Assembly (NCBI GenBank): GCA_012520715.1
Contig: JAAYNT010000073.1
Coordinates: 1-9,124, forward strand
Origin: Acholeplasmataceae bacterium
GTDB taxonomy: Bacteria; Bacillota_I; Bacilli_A; Acholeplasmatales; Acholeplasmataceae
Reading direction: 5' to 3'
DNA length: 9,124 nucleotides
Shown in pieces: positions 1-6,274 of the stretch. How positions within the stretch are numbered: the stretch's first letter is position 1; each line of letters opens with the position of its first letter. The notes beneath the pieces were generated by a model, which searched no databases, was not told where the DNA came from, and worked only from the letters and a program-made list of their open reading frames with translations. Position numbers and translations under genes: made by a program.

Positions 1-1
1 A

Positions 2-358
2 GTAACATTTGCTTATAATATCTCATTTGATGACCAAATTATTGACTGGAGTTTAACATATAGCAAAGTTGATGCTCATATTCGAGCAATGCAAGATGAA
101 CCAGGAGCAATAACTTATATCAATAATCATATATTGAAGATATATGAAACAAGAAAAAGTGATATAATAAGTAGTGCAGCACCAGGTACAGTCATAAAAC
201 TAGATAAAGAGTTAGTTATTAATACTGGTTTTGGCGCTTTAGAAATCTTAAAATTACAACCAGCTGGCAAAAGAGCAATGAAGGTAAGAGATTTCTTAAA
301 CGGCCAAAGCATCATTAATTTAGGTGATAAATTAGGGAAGGAAGAAAAAAATGAGTAA
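2..358 (+). CDS. fmt: Methionyl-tRNA formyltransferase, C-terminal part (5' end outside window)
   Basis: Fmt formylates the amino group of Met-tRNA(fMet) using 10-formyl-tetrahydrofolate, making the initiator tRNA. Only the last 118 residues are present; the frame is open from base 2. The first residues (VTFAYNISFDDQIIDW) match the Fmt linker segment that usually reads like 'A..I.rED..IDW'. The rest is the OB-fold C-terminal tRNA-binding domain: the INNHILKIYET strand, the 'PGTVI' turn, the 'FGALEILKLQPAGK' strand typical of this domain, and a closing 'A.DFLNG' helix. The catalytic N-terminal formyltransferase domain lies upstream of the window. The TAA stop (356-358) lies inside the start of pgpA, an 8-base overlap that suggests translational coupling. 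Identification rests on recognised family sequence and I regard it as secure. Confidence 0.93.
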   Translation, partial: VTFAYNISFDDQIIDWSLTYSKVDAHIRAMQDEPGAITYINNHILKIYETRKSDIISSAAPGTVIKLDKELVINTGFGALEILKLQPAGKRAMKVRDFLNGQSIINLGDKLGKEEKNE

Positions 359-911
359 AGTAAGAACTGTATTTACAAGAGAAGAAATGTTTGAAATGAA
401 TGTCAAATCTCTAAAAGAAAGAGGAGTTACAATTGAAGATATTGCAACTGTAACTTATAATCAGCAAAAAAAATATACTAAAGATATCCAATTTAGTACA
501 TGTTTAGAATCAGTAGAAAAGATATTATCATTTAGAGATGTCTTTCACTACATTCAATTATCAATTGCAATTGATGTCTTAGCAGAAAAGAAATTATTAC
601 CACAACCACTACAAGACATTGTTTATCATGACTTAGGTTTATTTGGAGTTGATGAGGTAATGGGCTTAGATGTAGCAGGTACTTACGGTACAATTGGGCA
701 AACAAACTTTGGTGATATTGATGTAAATAAACCAGGAATTGTTAGAAAGTTAAACGAAGATGGAAAAGAAGAAGGTATTTGCCATACTTTCTTAGATGAT
801 ATTGTTGGTGCAATTGCAGCAGCAGCTTCAACAAGAGTAGCTCAAGTGATGAATGAAGCAGATGCGCATCAAGTTGATTTTGAAATGATTTCATTATTTG
901 AAGAAGAGTAA
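351..911 (+). CDS. pgpA: Phosphatidylglycerophosphatase A, YutG/LtrC type
   Basis: The 186-residue product matches the soluble Firmicutes form of the PgpA family (B. subtilis YutG, Listeria LtrC), which dephosphorylates phosphatidylglycerol phosphate to phosphatidylglycerol. Visible family landmarks are 'ERGVTIEDIA' (about residues 23-32), a QQKKY helix, 'FGVDEV' (98-103), 'GTIGQTNFGDID' (113-124), 'KPGIVRKLN' (127-135) and the acidic signature HTFLDDIVGAIAAAAS (145-160), whose paired aspartates 149-150 are the likely metal ligands. There is no obvious membrane span, as expected for this branch and unlike E. coli PgpA. The start is fixed by a good ribosome site (AAGGAA, 338-343) seven bases before ATG, within the end of fmt. 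The stop is TAA, and the next gene follows after 12 bases. The family is clear; the enzymatic role in this organism is by homology. Confidence 0.86.
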   Translation: MSKVRTVFTREEMFEMNVKSLKERGVTIEDIATVTYNQQKKYTKDIQFSTCLESVEKILSFRDVFHYIQLSIAIDVLAEKKLLPQPLQDIVYHDLGLFGVDEVMGLDVAGTYGTIGQTNFGDIDVNKPGIVRKLNEDGKEEGICHTFLDDIVGAIAAAASTRVAQVMNEADAHQVDFEMISLFEEE

Positions 912-923
912 GGATGATATTAG

Positions 924-2231
924 TTGAATAAACAAAAAAGGGAAAACAAGAAGAAAATTGACGTCGTAAAATGGGGTAAATCCCTTTTTTCTCGATTTTT
1001 TGGATTTGAAGAAGGAATAGATATTACAAACGATGTAGAAGTATTAAAAAGAAGAAATATAGTTATTAAAAATATTATTTTACTTTCCAACATATTTTAT
1101 TTCTTTTTAATGTTAATTGTATCAATAGTTTCAACTAATAGAAATGATCAAATCTTTAACTGGGTTGTAACAGCAGCAACATTTCCACTAACATTTGTAA
1201 TTAACTATTTTTTATCAACATTAATTCATAAAGGAAAAAGTGAAGAAGGAGAACTTGCTAAACAACAAATTGCGATGTACTTCGCATCAGTTTATTTATT
1301 TATCTCGGCAACACTGTTTTATTTAAAAGTTCATAATGTAGTTGGACTTGAGACATTTGCTTATTTACTATTCTTTTATGTAATTACTGTAATATCGCTT
1401 TATCAAGCAAAAAGAGCATTATTAAATGGATCATTAATATTATTCTCAATCTTAACTATCGTTCACTTTTTTGTAACATATAACTCACCACAAATTATTA
1501 ATAATGGTGGTGAACAGATGAAGTTAATGTTAGTTGATATTGGACTTAGAAGTATAATCTTTATAATATATGTTGTGGTGTTATATGCGATTGTTTCAAT
1601 TGGCGAATATATGCATCATGAAAGAGTATTTGAACTGCAAAAACGTAGATTAGTTGAAACTGATTTTCATTCATTTTCTACTGATTTAATTAACTCAGTT
1701 CTAGCAAGCCCTAAGTCATTATTTAATCAAAGAAAAGCATATCAAGTTCATGATATTTCTATCTTTTTAGGTCAAGTATCAGGATATAATGATAAAGAAT
1801 TAGAAGAATTAAAAGAATTTTCACTAGTTCATCTTAGAACAGATGAAATTAAAGATTCTGAAAGTGATGAAATTAAAGGAGATTTTAATATTTTAAAACA
1901 AAAATCTGAATTAGCTGCCATTATTTCAAGAAGAATTCAACTTGCACAAAAAGTTGAAGATATCGCAAGAGCTCAAACAGAAGGAATTTTATCAGATCAA
2001 ATGGCAAAAGATTTAAATAGACTTGATGAACCACTCGAATCTCAAATAATATTACTAGCCGATTTATATATTACAATGCGAGCAGTTGAAACTTACAAAA
2101 GACCATTAAATCATGCGATAGTCATGAAAATATTTGAAGAAGAATTTGATATTTTCTTCTCAAGAAACCTCTTTCAAAGATTTATGGCATATCATAATGA
2201 TTTTGCTAAAATCTATAATAATTTTAACTAA
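924..2231 (+). CDS. Six-helix membrane protein with degenerate (probably inactive) HD-GYP-like domain
   Basis: I do not recognise a named gene. The 435-residue protein starts with a basic N-terminus, then about six hydrophobic helices (roughly residues 48-70, 78-100, 116-135, 142-162, 168-186, 207-228), then a soluble region from about 230. That region follows the layout of an HD-GYP phosphodiesterase: a His-containing first helix (H276), 'GYNDKELEELKEFSLV' (287-302), a KGDFNILKQKSELAAII stretch (318-334) resembling the usual 'EF..mk.Hp..Ga.il', and 'IILLADLYITM' with D380 followed by 'YKRPL' (391-395), resembling 'il.vaD..dalts.RpYr'. The metal motifs are gone: HD is replaced by HL (303-304), the Hp histidine by K/S (327-328), and the HH..DG.GYP segment by AQTEG (350-354). 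This suggests a membrane sensor or binding protein rather than an enzyme. The TTG start has an AAGGAT ribosome site (910-915) eight bases upstream and a stop (TAG, 921-923) directly before it; the next in-frame Met lies inside the first helix. The domain call is inference from pattern. Confidence 0.72.
   Translation: MNKQKRENKKKIDVVKWGKSLFSRFFGFEEGIDITNDVEVLKRRNIVIKNIILLSNIFYFFLMLIVSIVSTNRNDQIFNWVVTAATFPLTFVINYFLSTLIHKGKSEEGELAKQQIAMYFASVYLFISATLFYLKVHNVVGLETFAYLLFFYVITVISLYQAKRALLNGSLILFSILTIVHFFVTYNSPQIINNGGEQMKLMLVDIGLRSIIFIIYVVVLYAIVSIGEYMHHERVFELQKRRLVETDFHSFSTDLINSVLASPKSLFNQRKAYQVHDISIFLGQVSGYNDKELEELKEFSLVHLRTDEIKDSESDEIKGDFNILKQKSELAAIISRRIQLAQKVEDIARAQTEGILSDQMAKDLNRLDEPLESQIILLADLYITMRAVETYKRPLNHAIVMKIFEEEFDIFFSRNLFQRFMAYHNDFAKIYNNFN
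1842..1878 (+). repeat. 13-base direct repeat inside the membrane protein gene
   Basis: GATGAAATTAAAG occurs at 1842-1854 and again at 1866-1878, 24 bases apart and in frame, so the protein reads DEIKDSESDEIK. It lies just after the position where an HD-GYP domain would carry its HD dyad and active-site loop. A small in-frame duplication would explain it; chance similarity in AT-rich coding DNA is the alternative. Confidence 0.5.
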
Positions 2232-2250
2232 AAATATTACATCAAATGAA

Positions 2251-2279
2251 TTGCTAAAATCAATTTGATAGTATATAAT
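2251..2279 (+). promoter_or_regulatory. Sigma-A-type promoter for the metK riboswitch transcript
   Basis: A -35 hexamer TTGCTA (2251-2256) and a perfect -10 hexamer TATAAT (2274-2279) are separated by 17 bases. The expected transcript start near 2286 falls two bases before the first base of riboswitch helix P1, which strongly supports the assignment. An 11-base near-palindrome (ATCAA T TTGAT, 2259-2269) sits in the spacer, and another ATCAAAT lies at 2241-2247; no regulator can be named. No terminator is seen between the preceding gene and this promoter, so some read-through from upstream is possible. Confidence 0.82.
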
Positions 2280-2287
2280 ATAATTGA

Positions 2288-2378
2288 CTTATTAAGAACT
2301 ACCTAGGCTAGTCACCGTTATGGTAGTAGCAACCTATTAAATTAGGTGCTTAAGACGAGGGAGAAATCCAACAATAAG
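2288..2378 (+). promoter_or_regulatory. SAM-I-family (S-box) riboswitch aptamer, variant form
   Basis: The RNA folds as the S-adenosylmethionine aptamer upstream of a SAM synthetase gene. P1 pairs CUUAUU (2288-2293) with AAUAAG (2373-2378), followed by the conserved AAGA (2294-2297). P2 pairs ACUACC (2298-2303) with GGUAGU (2322-2327). The hallmark core GCAACC (2329-2334) and GGUGC-UUAA (2345-2353) flanks P3, ACCUA/UAGGU (2332-2336/2343-2347). GUC in the P2 loop (2311-2313) can pair with GAC (2354-2356) as the expected pseudoknot. P4 is only GGA-GAAA-UCC (2360-2369), three pairs with a GNRA loop. I cannot see the kink-turn GA pairs normally found in P2, so this is either a divergent SAM-I or a SAM-I/IV-like variant. 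Placement before metK makes the ligand assignment strong. Bound SAM would be expected to stabilise P1 and favour the downstream terminator. Confidence 0.87.
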
Positions 2379-2390
2379 GAAAAGTCGAAT

Positions 2391-2417
2391 TGACGCTTTT
2401 CCGAGCGTCATTTTTTT
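2391..2417 (+). terminator. Riboswitch-controlled intrinsic terminator (with antiterminator)
   Basis: UGACGCUU (2391-2398) pairs with GAGCGUCA (2403-2410) around a UUCC loop (one G-U pair), followed directly by seven U (2411-2417). The competing antiterminator pairs GGAAAAG (2378-2384) with CUUUUCC (2396-2402), using the inner part of the terminator's left arm, its loop and part of the region just downstream of P1. Overlap with P1 itself is small (G2378), so competition may rely on stacking or on extended pairing of the transcript 5' end. When SAM is scarce, transcription would continue into metK. Confidence 0.88.
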
Positions 2418-2418
2418 A

Positions 2419-2506
2419 TGTCTTTTGATAAATATTCTAAAAAAAGGAGAAGTATACTCAAAACTTATATCAAAAGATAAATTTAATAGAGTATACATAA
2501 AAACAT
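2419..2506 (+). promoter_or_regulatory. Structured metK leader with displaced ribosome binding site and two interleaved inverted repeats
   Basis: Two stems can form after the terminator. Stem A is 12 pairs including one G-U: 2419-2430 (core TCTTTTGATA) with 2468-2479 (core TATCAAAAGA). Stem B is eight perfect pairs: GTATACTC (2452-2459) with GAGTATAC (2489-2496). The only good Shine-Dalgarno, AAAGGAGA (2443-2450), lies in the loop of A and directly next to the left arm of B, 56 bases from the metK ATG; nothing resembling a ribosome site lies closer. Folding of B would loop out 45 bases and leave 11 bases between the Shine-Dalgarno and the ATG, a workable distance. A and B are interleaved, so they form either a pseudoknot or two alternative states. 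Pairing is directly visible; the regulatory role is inference. Confidence 0.6.
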
Positions 2507-3643
2507 ATGAAAGTATTTTCTAGTGAATCAGTTACAGAAGGTCATCCAGATAAAGTTGCAGATTATATTGCAGATAGTATATTAGATGAAATATTAAAAG
2601 TAGATCCAAAAGCACGAGTAGCTTGTGAGGTATCAGTTACAACTAAGTTTTGCTTTATTTATGGTGAAGTAAAATCTCATGCTAGAGTAAATTACAAAGA
2701 AATCGCTAAAGAAGCCATTAGAAAAATTGGTTATAATGACGATGATTTAGGTTATGATGCCGATACTGTTGAGTTTTTAGTTAAAATAGATGAACAATCT
2801 AGTGATATTTCAATGGGAGTTGATGGAAATGTTGAACAAGGAGCAGGTGATCAAGGCATCATTTTTGGCTATGCCAATAATGAAACAGATGTACAAATGC
2901 CACTTGCTATTACACTAGCTAATCAACTATCTCAAAGATTAGCATTTGTTAGAAAACAACAAATACTACCTAACTTAGGACCAGACGGTAAAACTCAAGT
3001 TACAGTAGAGTATAATGATAATGGATCAATTAAAAGAATTGATACAGTAGTATTATCAACTCAACACCGTGAATTTTATGATATTGAAGATGTAAGAAGA
3101 GATGTAAAAGAACATGTCATTGACTTTATTATCCCACAGCACTTAGTAGATAAAAATACTCGTTATTTAATTAACCCAACAGGAAGGTTTGTCGTTGGAG
3201 GTCCACACGGAGATGCTGGCTTGACTGGGCGAAAATTGATTGTTGACACATATGGTGGTTATGCAAAACACGGTGGCGGTGCAATGAGTGGAAAAGATTC
3301 ATCTAAAGTTGATAGAAGTGCTGCATATATGGCTAGATATTTAGCAAAAAATGTTGTTGCTTCTGGAATTGCATCGGAGTGTGAAATTCAACTTGCTTAT
3401 GCAATTGGAGTAGCTGATCCAGTAAGTGTTTCAGTTAACACTTTTGGAACAAGTAAAGTTAATGATTATGAAATAACTGAAACAATTATTGAAAACTTCA
3501 ATTTAAGACCAAGAGGAATTATTGACAAACTTGGCCTAGAAAAACCAGTTTACCAAAATACAGCGACTTATGGTCACTTTGGTAGAAATGAATTTTCTTG
3601 GGAACAAACCGATAGTGTAAACATTTTTAAAAACTTACTATAA
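2507..3643 (+). CDS. metK: S-adenosylmethionine synthetase (methionine adenosyltransferase)
   Basis: MetK makes S-adenosylmethionine from methionine and ATP, releasing phosphate and pyrophosphate; it is a cytoplasmic tetramer needing Mg and K. The 378-residue length is normal for the bacterial family. Signatures are complete: N-terminal FSSESVTEGHPDK (4-16) with the ATP-site histidine 13, GAGDQG (112-117), 'NPTGRFVVGGPHGDAGLTGRK' around 223-243 with its phosphate-binding residues, and the glycine-rich GGGAMSGKD (256-264). The ATG is fixed by the canonical N-terminus, even though no Shine-Dalgarno lies at normal distance. The gene stands alone between a riboswitch-controlled leader and a terminator. 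Its product is the riboswitch ligand, so it is expected to be under direct feedback repression. The stop is TAA. Confidence 0.98.
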   Translation: MKVFSSESVTEGHPDKVADYIADSILDEILKVDPKARVACEVSVTTKFCFIYGEVKSHARVNYKEIAKEAIRKIGYNDDDLGYDADTVEFLVKIDEQSSDISMGVDGNVEQGAGDQGIIFGYANNETDVQMPLAITLANQLSQRLAFVRKQQILPNLGPDGKTQVTVEYNDNGSIKRIDTVVLSTQHREFYDIEDVRRDVKEHVIDFIIPQHLVDKNTRYLINPTGRFVVGGPHGDAGLTGRKLIVDTYGGYAKHGGGAMSGKDSSKVDRSAAYMARYLAKNVVASGIASECEIQLAYAIGVADPVSVSVNTFGTSKVNDYEITETIIENFNLRPRGIIDKLGLEKPVYQNTATYGHFGRNEFSWEQTDSVNIFKNLL

Positions 3644-3656
3644 TTATTTGATAAAT

Positions 3657-3678
3657 AAACCACTTATGTGGTTTTTTT
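3657..3678 (+). terminator. Intrinsic terminator after metK
   Basis: AAACCAC (3657-3663), loop TTAT, GTGGTTT (3668-3674), with an uninterrupted run of seven T (3672-3678) that the stem's right arm enters. It lies 14 bases after the metK stop codon, the expected place for the end of a monocistronic metK transcript. Confidence 0.9.
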
Positions 3679-3722
3679 ATTACTTAATTTTGATACAATT
3701 GTAAAAATAGTTAATATTTATT

Positions 3723-3753
3723 AAAAAGTTGGTACCACTACCACCCTCTTTTT
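3723..3753 (+). terminator. Second terminator-like hairpin between metK and secA (tentative)
   Basis: AAAAAG (3723-3728) pairs with CTTTTT (3748-3753), and inside it TGGTA (3730-3734) pairs with TACCA (3739-3743) around a CCAC loop, with an asymmetric internal loop. The A-run and T-run at the two ends could work in either direction. It may be a back-up terminator for metK read-through, or an attenuator if a promoter lies upstream. The interrupted stem makes this weak. Confidence 0.35.
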
Positions 3754-3754
3754 C

Positions 3755-3783
3755 TTGCTAATACTATATATATATAGTAAAAT
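3755..3783 (+). promoter_or_regulatory. Likely sigma-A-type promoter of the secA operon, with palindromic spacer
   Basis: TTGCTA (3755-3760, the same -35 hexamer as the metK promoter) is 17 bases from TAAAAT (3778-3783). The predicted start near 3790 would give an 18-base leader containing the secA ribosome site. The spacer is almost wholly a perfect 18-bp palindrome, TACTATATATATATAGTA (3762-3779), overlapping the first bases of the -10. It could be an operator or simply a TA repeat that eases melting. Confidence 0.62.
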
Positions 3784-3807
3784 ATATAGAGTTAGGAAGT
3801 GTTTTGT

Positions 3808-6273
3808 ATGTTAAGAAGATTATTTGATCCATCAAGAAAAGTATTAAAAGAATCAGCAAAAATCGCTGAGAAAGTAATTGCTCAGCATGAAAAATATAAA
3901 AATTTAGACGATAGTGATTTTGTAAAAATTACTAACGAATTTAAAACACGTTATAAAAATGGTGAAACTTTAGATGATTTATTAATTGAAGCTTTTGCAT
4001 TAGTAAGAGAAGCATCAATTAGAGTTACTGGTTTAACACCTTATTTTGTTCAAATTCAAGGGGCATATGTTATTCATCATGGTAACATTGCTGAGATGAA
4101 AACAGGAGAAGGTAAAACACTAACAGCTGTTATGCCGGCATATTTAAATGCTCTAAGTGGTGATGCTGTTCATATTGTTACAGTTAACGAGTACTTAGCA
4201 CGAAGAGAAACTGACGGAGAAATCGGAGATTTATTCCGTTTTTTAGGATTAACAGTCGGACTTAATATTCGTGATTTAACACCAAGTCAAAAACGTGATG
4301 CATATAACTGTGATATTGTTTATTCAACAAACTCTGAATTAGGATTTGACTACTTAAGAGATCACATGGTAGTCCATAGATCAGATATGGTTCAACAAAG
4401 AGGACTTCAATATGCAATTATTGACGAGGTTGACTCGATTTTAATTGACGAAGCTAGAACTCCTTTGATTATTTCTGGTGGTGCAAGAGATACTCAAAAC
4501 TTATATCGTCAAGCTGATAGATTTGCAAAATCAGTACGCGAAGATGAGTATGAAATCGATATTGAAGCAAGAGCAATTGAATTGTTACCAAAAGGAATTG
4601 AACGAGCTGAATCAGTATTTAGAATTGAAAACTTATACGATATTAAAAACGTTAGTTTAGTTCACCACATTAACAATGCCTTAAGAGCTAACAAACTAAT
4701 GTCAAGAGACAAAGAATATGTAGTTCAAGATGGTGAAGTGTTAATTGTTGACCAATTTACTGGTCGTATTTTAAAAGGACGTCAGTTTTCTGAAGGCTTA
4801 CATCAAGCCTTAGAAGCTAAAGAAAATGTTGAAATTAAAAAAGAAACAATTACAGTTGCAACTATTACATACCAAAACTTTTTTAGAATGTATTCAAAAC
4901 TATCTGGTATGACTGGTACTGCTAAAACTGAAGAAGAAGAGTTCCGTGAAATTTATAACATGAACGTAGTTGAAATACCAACTAATGCTCCTGTGATTAG
5001 AGAAGATGCAACTGATATGTTATTTGCAAGTGCTGAAGCCAAATATAAAGCACTGATTAAAGAAGTAAAAGAAAGACACGAGAAAGGTCAACCAATTCTA
5101 ATTGGTACAATTGCTGTTGAAACTTCAGAATTATTATCACGCTTACTGCGTGATGAGCGAATTCCACACGAAGTATTAAACGCTAAAAACCATGCTAGAG
5201 AAGCAGAAATTATCGAAAAAGCTGGACAAATGGGTTCAGTTACAATTGCTACTAACATGGCTGGTCGTGGAACTGACATTAAGTTAGGAGAAGGTGTAGT
5301 TGAACTGGGTGGACTTGCTGTTATTGGTAGTGAAAGACATGAATCAAGAAGAATTGACAACCAATTGCGTGGTCGTAGTGGTCGTCAAGGAGACCCAGGT
5401 TATTCAAGATTTTATTTATCAGCAGATGATGAGTTATTAATGAGATTCGGTGGCGAAAGATTTAGAGCTCAAATGGATATGATTACTAACTTACAAGGCG
5501 GACAAGATGAACCTCTAACTTCTAAAATGTTTGCAAGATTTGTTGCAAACGCGCAAAAAAGAATTGAAGGTATGAACTATGACACTCGTAAGTCTGTTTT
5601 AAAATATGACGATGTTATGAGACAACAAAGAGAAATTATTTATGCTGAACGTAGATTTATCTTAACTCAAGAATCAATTGAAGAACACGCAATTAACATG
5701 GTAACACGTGGTGTTACTAATGATATATATCGTTTTGTAAACGATGATAGAAGTCAAACCATTAATAAAGAAGCGGTATTAAAGCATTACGATGGTAACA
5801 TTTTCCAAAAGGGAGCTATTAAAGAAGAAGAATTGGAAAATGTTAATGATGTTAATGATTTAACTAGTTTAGTTATCAAAAAAGCTCAGGCTGAAATTCA
5901 ATACAAAAAAGAACATGTTCCACCAGTAGTTTTCCAAGAGTTTTTAAAAGCAATTCTTTTAAGAGTAATTGATACCTATTGGATGAGGCATATTGATACA
6001 ATGAGTGAATTAAGACAAGCAGTAGGACTTCAAGCTTACTCACAAACAAACCCACTTATTGTTTACCAACAAGAAGGTAGAAGAATGTTTGATGAAATGG
6101 TAGCTGGAATAACCGAAGATACTACTAAGTATGTTCTAAGATCAGTTATTGAGCATCGTATTGAAAGAGAACAAGTTGTTAAAAATACTTCAACTAACCA
6201 AGGTGAAGAAACAACTAGTCGCAGAAAAAGAAGACCAAAACAAAGAGGAAAAAGAGCTCCTTGGAGTAGATAA
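3808..6273 (+). CDS. secA: Preprotein translocase ATPase SecA
   Basis: SecA is the motor that pushes unfolded secretory proteins through the SecYEG channel. The 821-residue product has the full motor: Walker A MKTGEGKT (97-104), 'HIVTVNEYLARRE' (about 122-134), DEVD and DEAR (206-209, 214-217), the SGMTGTAKTEEEEF motif (366-379), NMAGRGTD (483-490) and QLRGRSGRQGDPG (519-531), followed by the helical scaffold and two-helix finger region (YWMRHIDTMSELRQAVGL). The C-terminus ends in a basic stretch (SRRKRRPKQRGK) with none of the cysteines of the usual zinc-binding SEC-C tail, so that module is absent. I chose ATG 3808 over in-frame GTG 3799 because AGGAAG (3794-3799) lies eight bases before the ATG and overlaps the GTG, and because MLRRLFDPS is the usual SecA beginning. 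It is the first gene of a four-gene operon. Confidence 0.97.
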   Translation: MLRRLFDPSRKVLKESAKIAEKVIAQHEKYKNLDDSDFVKITNEFKTRYKNGETLDDLLIEAFALVREASIRVTGLTPYFVQIQGAYVIHHGNIAEMKTGEGKTLTAVMPAYLNALSGDAVHIVTVNEYLARRETDGEIGDLFRFLGLTVGLNIRDLTPSQKRDAYNCDIVYSTNSELGFDYLRDHMVVHRSDMVQQRGLQYAIIDEVDSILIDEARTPLIISGGARDTQNLYRQADRFAKSVREDEYEIDIEARAIELLPKGIERAESVFRIENLYDIKNVSLVHHINNALRANKLMSRDKEYVVQDGEVLIVDQFTGRILKGRQFSEGLHQALEAKENVEIKKETITVATITYQNFFRMYSKLSGMTGTAKTEEEEFREIYNMNVVEIPTNAPVIREDATDMLFASAEAKYKALIKEVKERHEKGQPILIGTIAVETSELLSRLLRDERIPHEVLNAKNHAREAEIIEKAGQMGSVTIATNMAGRGTDIKLGEGVVELGGLAVIGSERHESRRIDNQLRGRSGRQGDPGYSRFYLSADDELLMRFGGERFRAQMDMITNLQGGQDEPLTSKMFARFVANAQKRIEGMNYDTRKSVLKYDDVMRQQREIIYAERRFILTQESIEEHAINMVTRGVTNDIYRFVNDDRSQTINKEAVLKHYDGNIFQKGAIKEEELENVNDVNDLTSLVIKKAQAEIQYKKEHVPPVVFQEFLKAILLRVIDTYWMRHIDTMSELRQAVGLQAYSQTNPLIVYQQEGRRMFDEMVAGITEDTTKYVLRSVIEHRIEREQVVKNTSTNQGEETTSRRKRRPKQRGKRAPWSR
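5842..5859 (+). repeat. Tandem 9-base repeat within secA
   Basis: GTTAATGAT occurs twice in tandem (5842-5850, 5851-5859), coding VNDVND in a variable loop of the C-terminal half of SecA. It is probably a small slippage duplication without functional effect. Confidence 0.5.
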
Positions 6274-6274
6274 A

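Noticed and set aside
914..931. ATG at 914 starting a five-codon peptide just before the TTG-started membrane gene
   Set aside because: It overlaps the ribosome site of the TTG start and is too short and unsupported; the downstream reading frame has to begin at TTG 924.
2454..2480. Short leader peptide starting just after the strong Shine-Dalgarno of the metK leader
   Set aside because: Only a non-standard ATA codon is available at the right spacing and the frame closes after eight codons; no regulatory codon run is seen.
3723..3750. T-box antiterminator-like sequence (GGTACC and ACCACCC elements, either strand)
   Set aside because: The consensus is not matched on either strand, no stem I or specifier region is present, and no aminoacyl-tRNA synthetase or amino acid gene follows in the matching direction.
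3799..3807. GTG codon as an earlier in-frame start of secA
   Set aside because: It overlaps the ribosome site AGGAAG and would add MFC before the normal SecA N-terminus; ATG 3808 is correctly spaced.
4478..4660. Open frame inside secA on the same strand
   Set aside because: It is a shadow of secA in another frame, without a ribosome site or recognisable protein.
5088..5360. Open frames on the minus strand within secA, prfB, the YitT gene, fmt and ctp
   Set aside because: All lie wholly within strongly supported genes on the opposite strand and have no protein-family resemblance.
6149..6274. In-frame upstream extension of prfB inside secA
   Set aside because: The 42 extra residues overlap the secA coding end in another frame and do not resemble RF2; ATG 6275 has its own ribosome site.
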